From positions 3,230-18,860 of the forward strand of contig PKYZ01000474.1 in assembly GCA_003132865.1 (NCBI GenBank): a stretch of 15,631 bases of DNA, written 5' to 3'. A program made the translations under genes and the position numbers. The notes below the pieces were generated by a model. The model saw only the letters and a program-made list of their open reading frames with translations. It had not been told where the DNA came from and searched no databases. Of the stretch, positions 14,816-15,631 are shown piece by piece. Within the stretch, counting starts at the first letter, position 1; every line of letters starts with the position of its first letter. The stretch is from Bryobacterales bacterium (GTDB lineage Bacteria > Acidobacteriota > Terriglobia > Bryobacterales > Bryobacteraceae).

Positions 14816-15520
14816 ATGAAACCAAAACCAATTCTGGCGCTGCTGGCGCTGGCCTCGACGCTGCTCCCGGCCTGGGCGGCGGCGAAGAAAAAGCCGAAGC
14901 CGCCGGAGCCATCCGCACTGGAACGTTACGTGGCGGAGGCCGCTGCGGCGGCGCGCGCCAACAACGACGCCTCGCCCGGTTCCCTATGGTCGTCCGCGGC
15001 CCTGTTCACCGACCTGGCACGCGACTTGCGGGCCAGCCGGGTAAACGATACGGTCACCGTGCTGGTGGCGGAGAATGCCTCGGCGGTTAGTTCGGGCAAT
15101 GTGCAAACCGCGCGCACCTCCAGCGCCAAAGCCTCGATAACGGCCCTGGGTGGTGTGACGAAGGCCACCGGCGCACTGGCTAACCTGCTGGGCACTTCAG
15201 GCGACCAGGAATTAAAGGGATCCGGCACGATCGGACGCCAGACGGTGATCTCCACCACGCTGGGCACCCGGGTCGTGCACGTATTGCCCAACGGTTATCT
15301 GGTGGTGGAAGGAGTCAAGGAGATCCGCGTGAGTTCCGAACAGCAAGTCATCACGGTGCGCGGTGTGGTGCGGCCGGCGGATCTGGGTCCGAACAATGTG
15401 GTTCAATCGGACCTGATCGCGCAACTGGAGGTCTCGGTCAATGGAAAAGGCGTCGTGGGAGACGCCATCAAGCGTCCTTTCATCCTGTACCGTCTGCTGA
15501 TGGGGCTGCTGCCGTTTTAG
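14816..15520 (+). CDS. flgH: FlgH, L-ring protein, without lipobox cysteine
   Basis: The predicted product has 234 residues. Family blocks are SPGSLWSSAALFTDLARDLR (54-73), NDTVTVLVAENASAVSSGNV, GSGTIGRQTVISTTLGTRVV, VLPNGYLVVEGVKEIRVSSE, and GVVRPADLGPNNVVQSDLIA with QLEVSVNGKGVV. The end RPFILYRLLMGLLPF is close to the usual FlgH terminus. FlgH forms the ring in the outer membrane around the rod. The N-terminus is a signal peptide (about 1-22, LALLALASTLLPAWAAA) followed by a Lys/Pro-rich stretch. FlgH is normally a lipoprotein, but there is no cysteine anywhere in this sequence. An in-frame stop shortly upstream and AGAAGGA before the ATG confirm the start. Identification is firm; the missing lipid anchor is directly seen. 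Confidence 0.95.
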   Translation: MKPKPILALLALASTLLPAWAAAKKKPKPPEPSALERYVAEAAAAARANNDASPGSLWSSAALFTDLARDLRASRVNDTVTVLVAENASAVSSGNVQTARTSSAKASITALGGVTKATGALANLLGTSGDQELKGSGTIGRQTVISTTLGTRVVHVLPNGYLVVEGVKEIRVSSEQQVITVRGVVRPADLGPNNVVQSDLIAQLEVSVNGKGVVGDAIKRPFILYRLLMGLLPF

Positions 15521-15536
15521 ACGTTTGGAGAAAACC

Positions 15537-15631
15537 ATGCGATGGATGACTGGCTGTTTGGCGATAGCTTTGGCAGTACCCGCGCCGTGCGCCACGCGCT
15601 TGAAGGATCTGGCGGGAATCGAAGGCGTGCG
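15537..15631 (+). CDS. flgI: FlgI, P-ring protein, 5' end only
   Basis: The first 31 codons lie at the right edge of the window. They encode a signal peptide (MTGCLAIALAVPAPCA) followed by TRLKDLAGIEGV, the typical start of mature FlgI (the family has R-I/L-K-D-I/L-A-x-I-x-G-V-R). GGAG lies 6 bases before the ATG, 16 bases after flgH. FlgI polymerises around the rod in the peptidoglycan layer with help from FlgA. A cysteine is present near the cleavage site but has no proper lipobox. The remainder is beyond the window. Confidence 0.9.
   Translation, partial: MRWMTGCLAIALAVPAPCATRLKDLAGIEGV

Noticed and set aside
1..15631. CRISPR arrays, tRNA/rRNA genes, long tandem repeats
   Set aside because: I saw no regularly spaced repeats, no tRNA-like cloverleaf with a CCA end and no rRNA signature. 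The window is almost fully covered by flagellar genes.

Overview
The window is one GC-rich, densely packed flagellar biosynthesis island. The proteins suggest a motile diderm bacterium. Gene order and protein style (FlhB-FlhA-FlhF-FliA followed by an SpoA/FliN-type protein, alanine- and arginine-rich proteins, an IS110-type transposase scrap) look most like the Acidobacteriota (Bryobacter/Solibacter lineage). That placement is an inference from general resemblance, not a database result. The genes flgH and flgI (L and P ring) show that the cell has an outer membrane and a peptidoglycan layer.

Layout. Bases 1-269 hold the 5' part of a decayed IS110-family transposase on the minus strand, followed by about 120 bases with no gene. 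From 12220 down to 391, fourteen minus-strand genes run without a real break: fliK, flgD, flgE, fliN, fliO, fliP, fliQ, fliR, flhB, flhA, flhF, fliA, a long FliY-like SpoA protein, and a small membrane/coiled-coil protein resembling SwrB (DUF6115/DUF2802). Start and stop codons overlap (ATGA, GTGA or TGATG) or lie within about 35 bases of each other, so this is probably one transcription unit. From 12341 to the right edge the plus strand carries flgF, flgG, flgA, flgH and the beginning of flgI. The two runs diverge from one intergenic stretch of about 120 bp, which contains a good -24/-12 (sigma-54) candidate reading towards flgF.

How they work together. FlhA, FlhB, FliO, FliP, FliQ and FliR form the export gate of the flagellar type III secretion system. 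FliK is the secreted hook-length ruler that switches FlhB specificity. FlgD caps and FlgE builds the hook. FlgF and FlgG are rod proteins. FlgA, FlgH and FlgI make the P and L rings. FliN and the FliY-like protein belong to the C-ring/switch. FlhF sets flagellar placement or number, and FliA is the sigma factor for late genes. Missing from this stretch are fliM, fliL, flhG, motAB, flagellin, the fliEFGHIJ set and chemotaxis genes, which must lie elsewhere if present.

Most interesting parts: the tail of the minus operon (fliA, then FliY-like, then SwrB-like), a second SpoA/FliN protein, a FlgH with no cysteine and so no lipid anchor, a very short FlgD, and an flhF with no flhG beside it.
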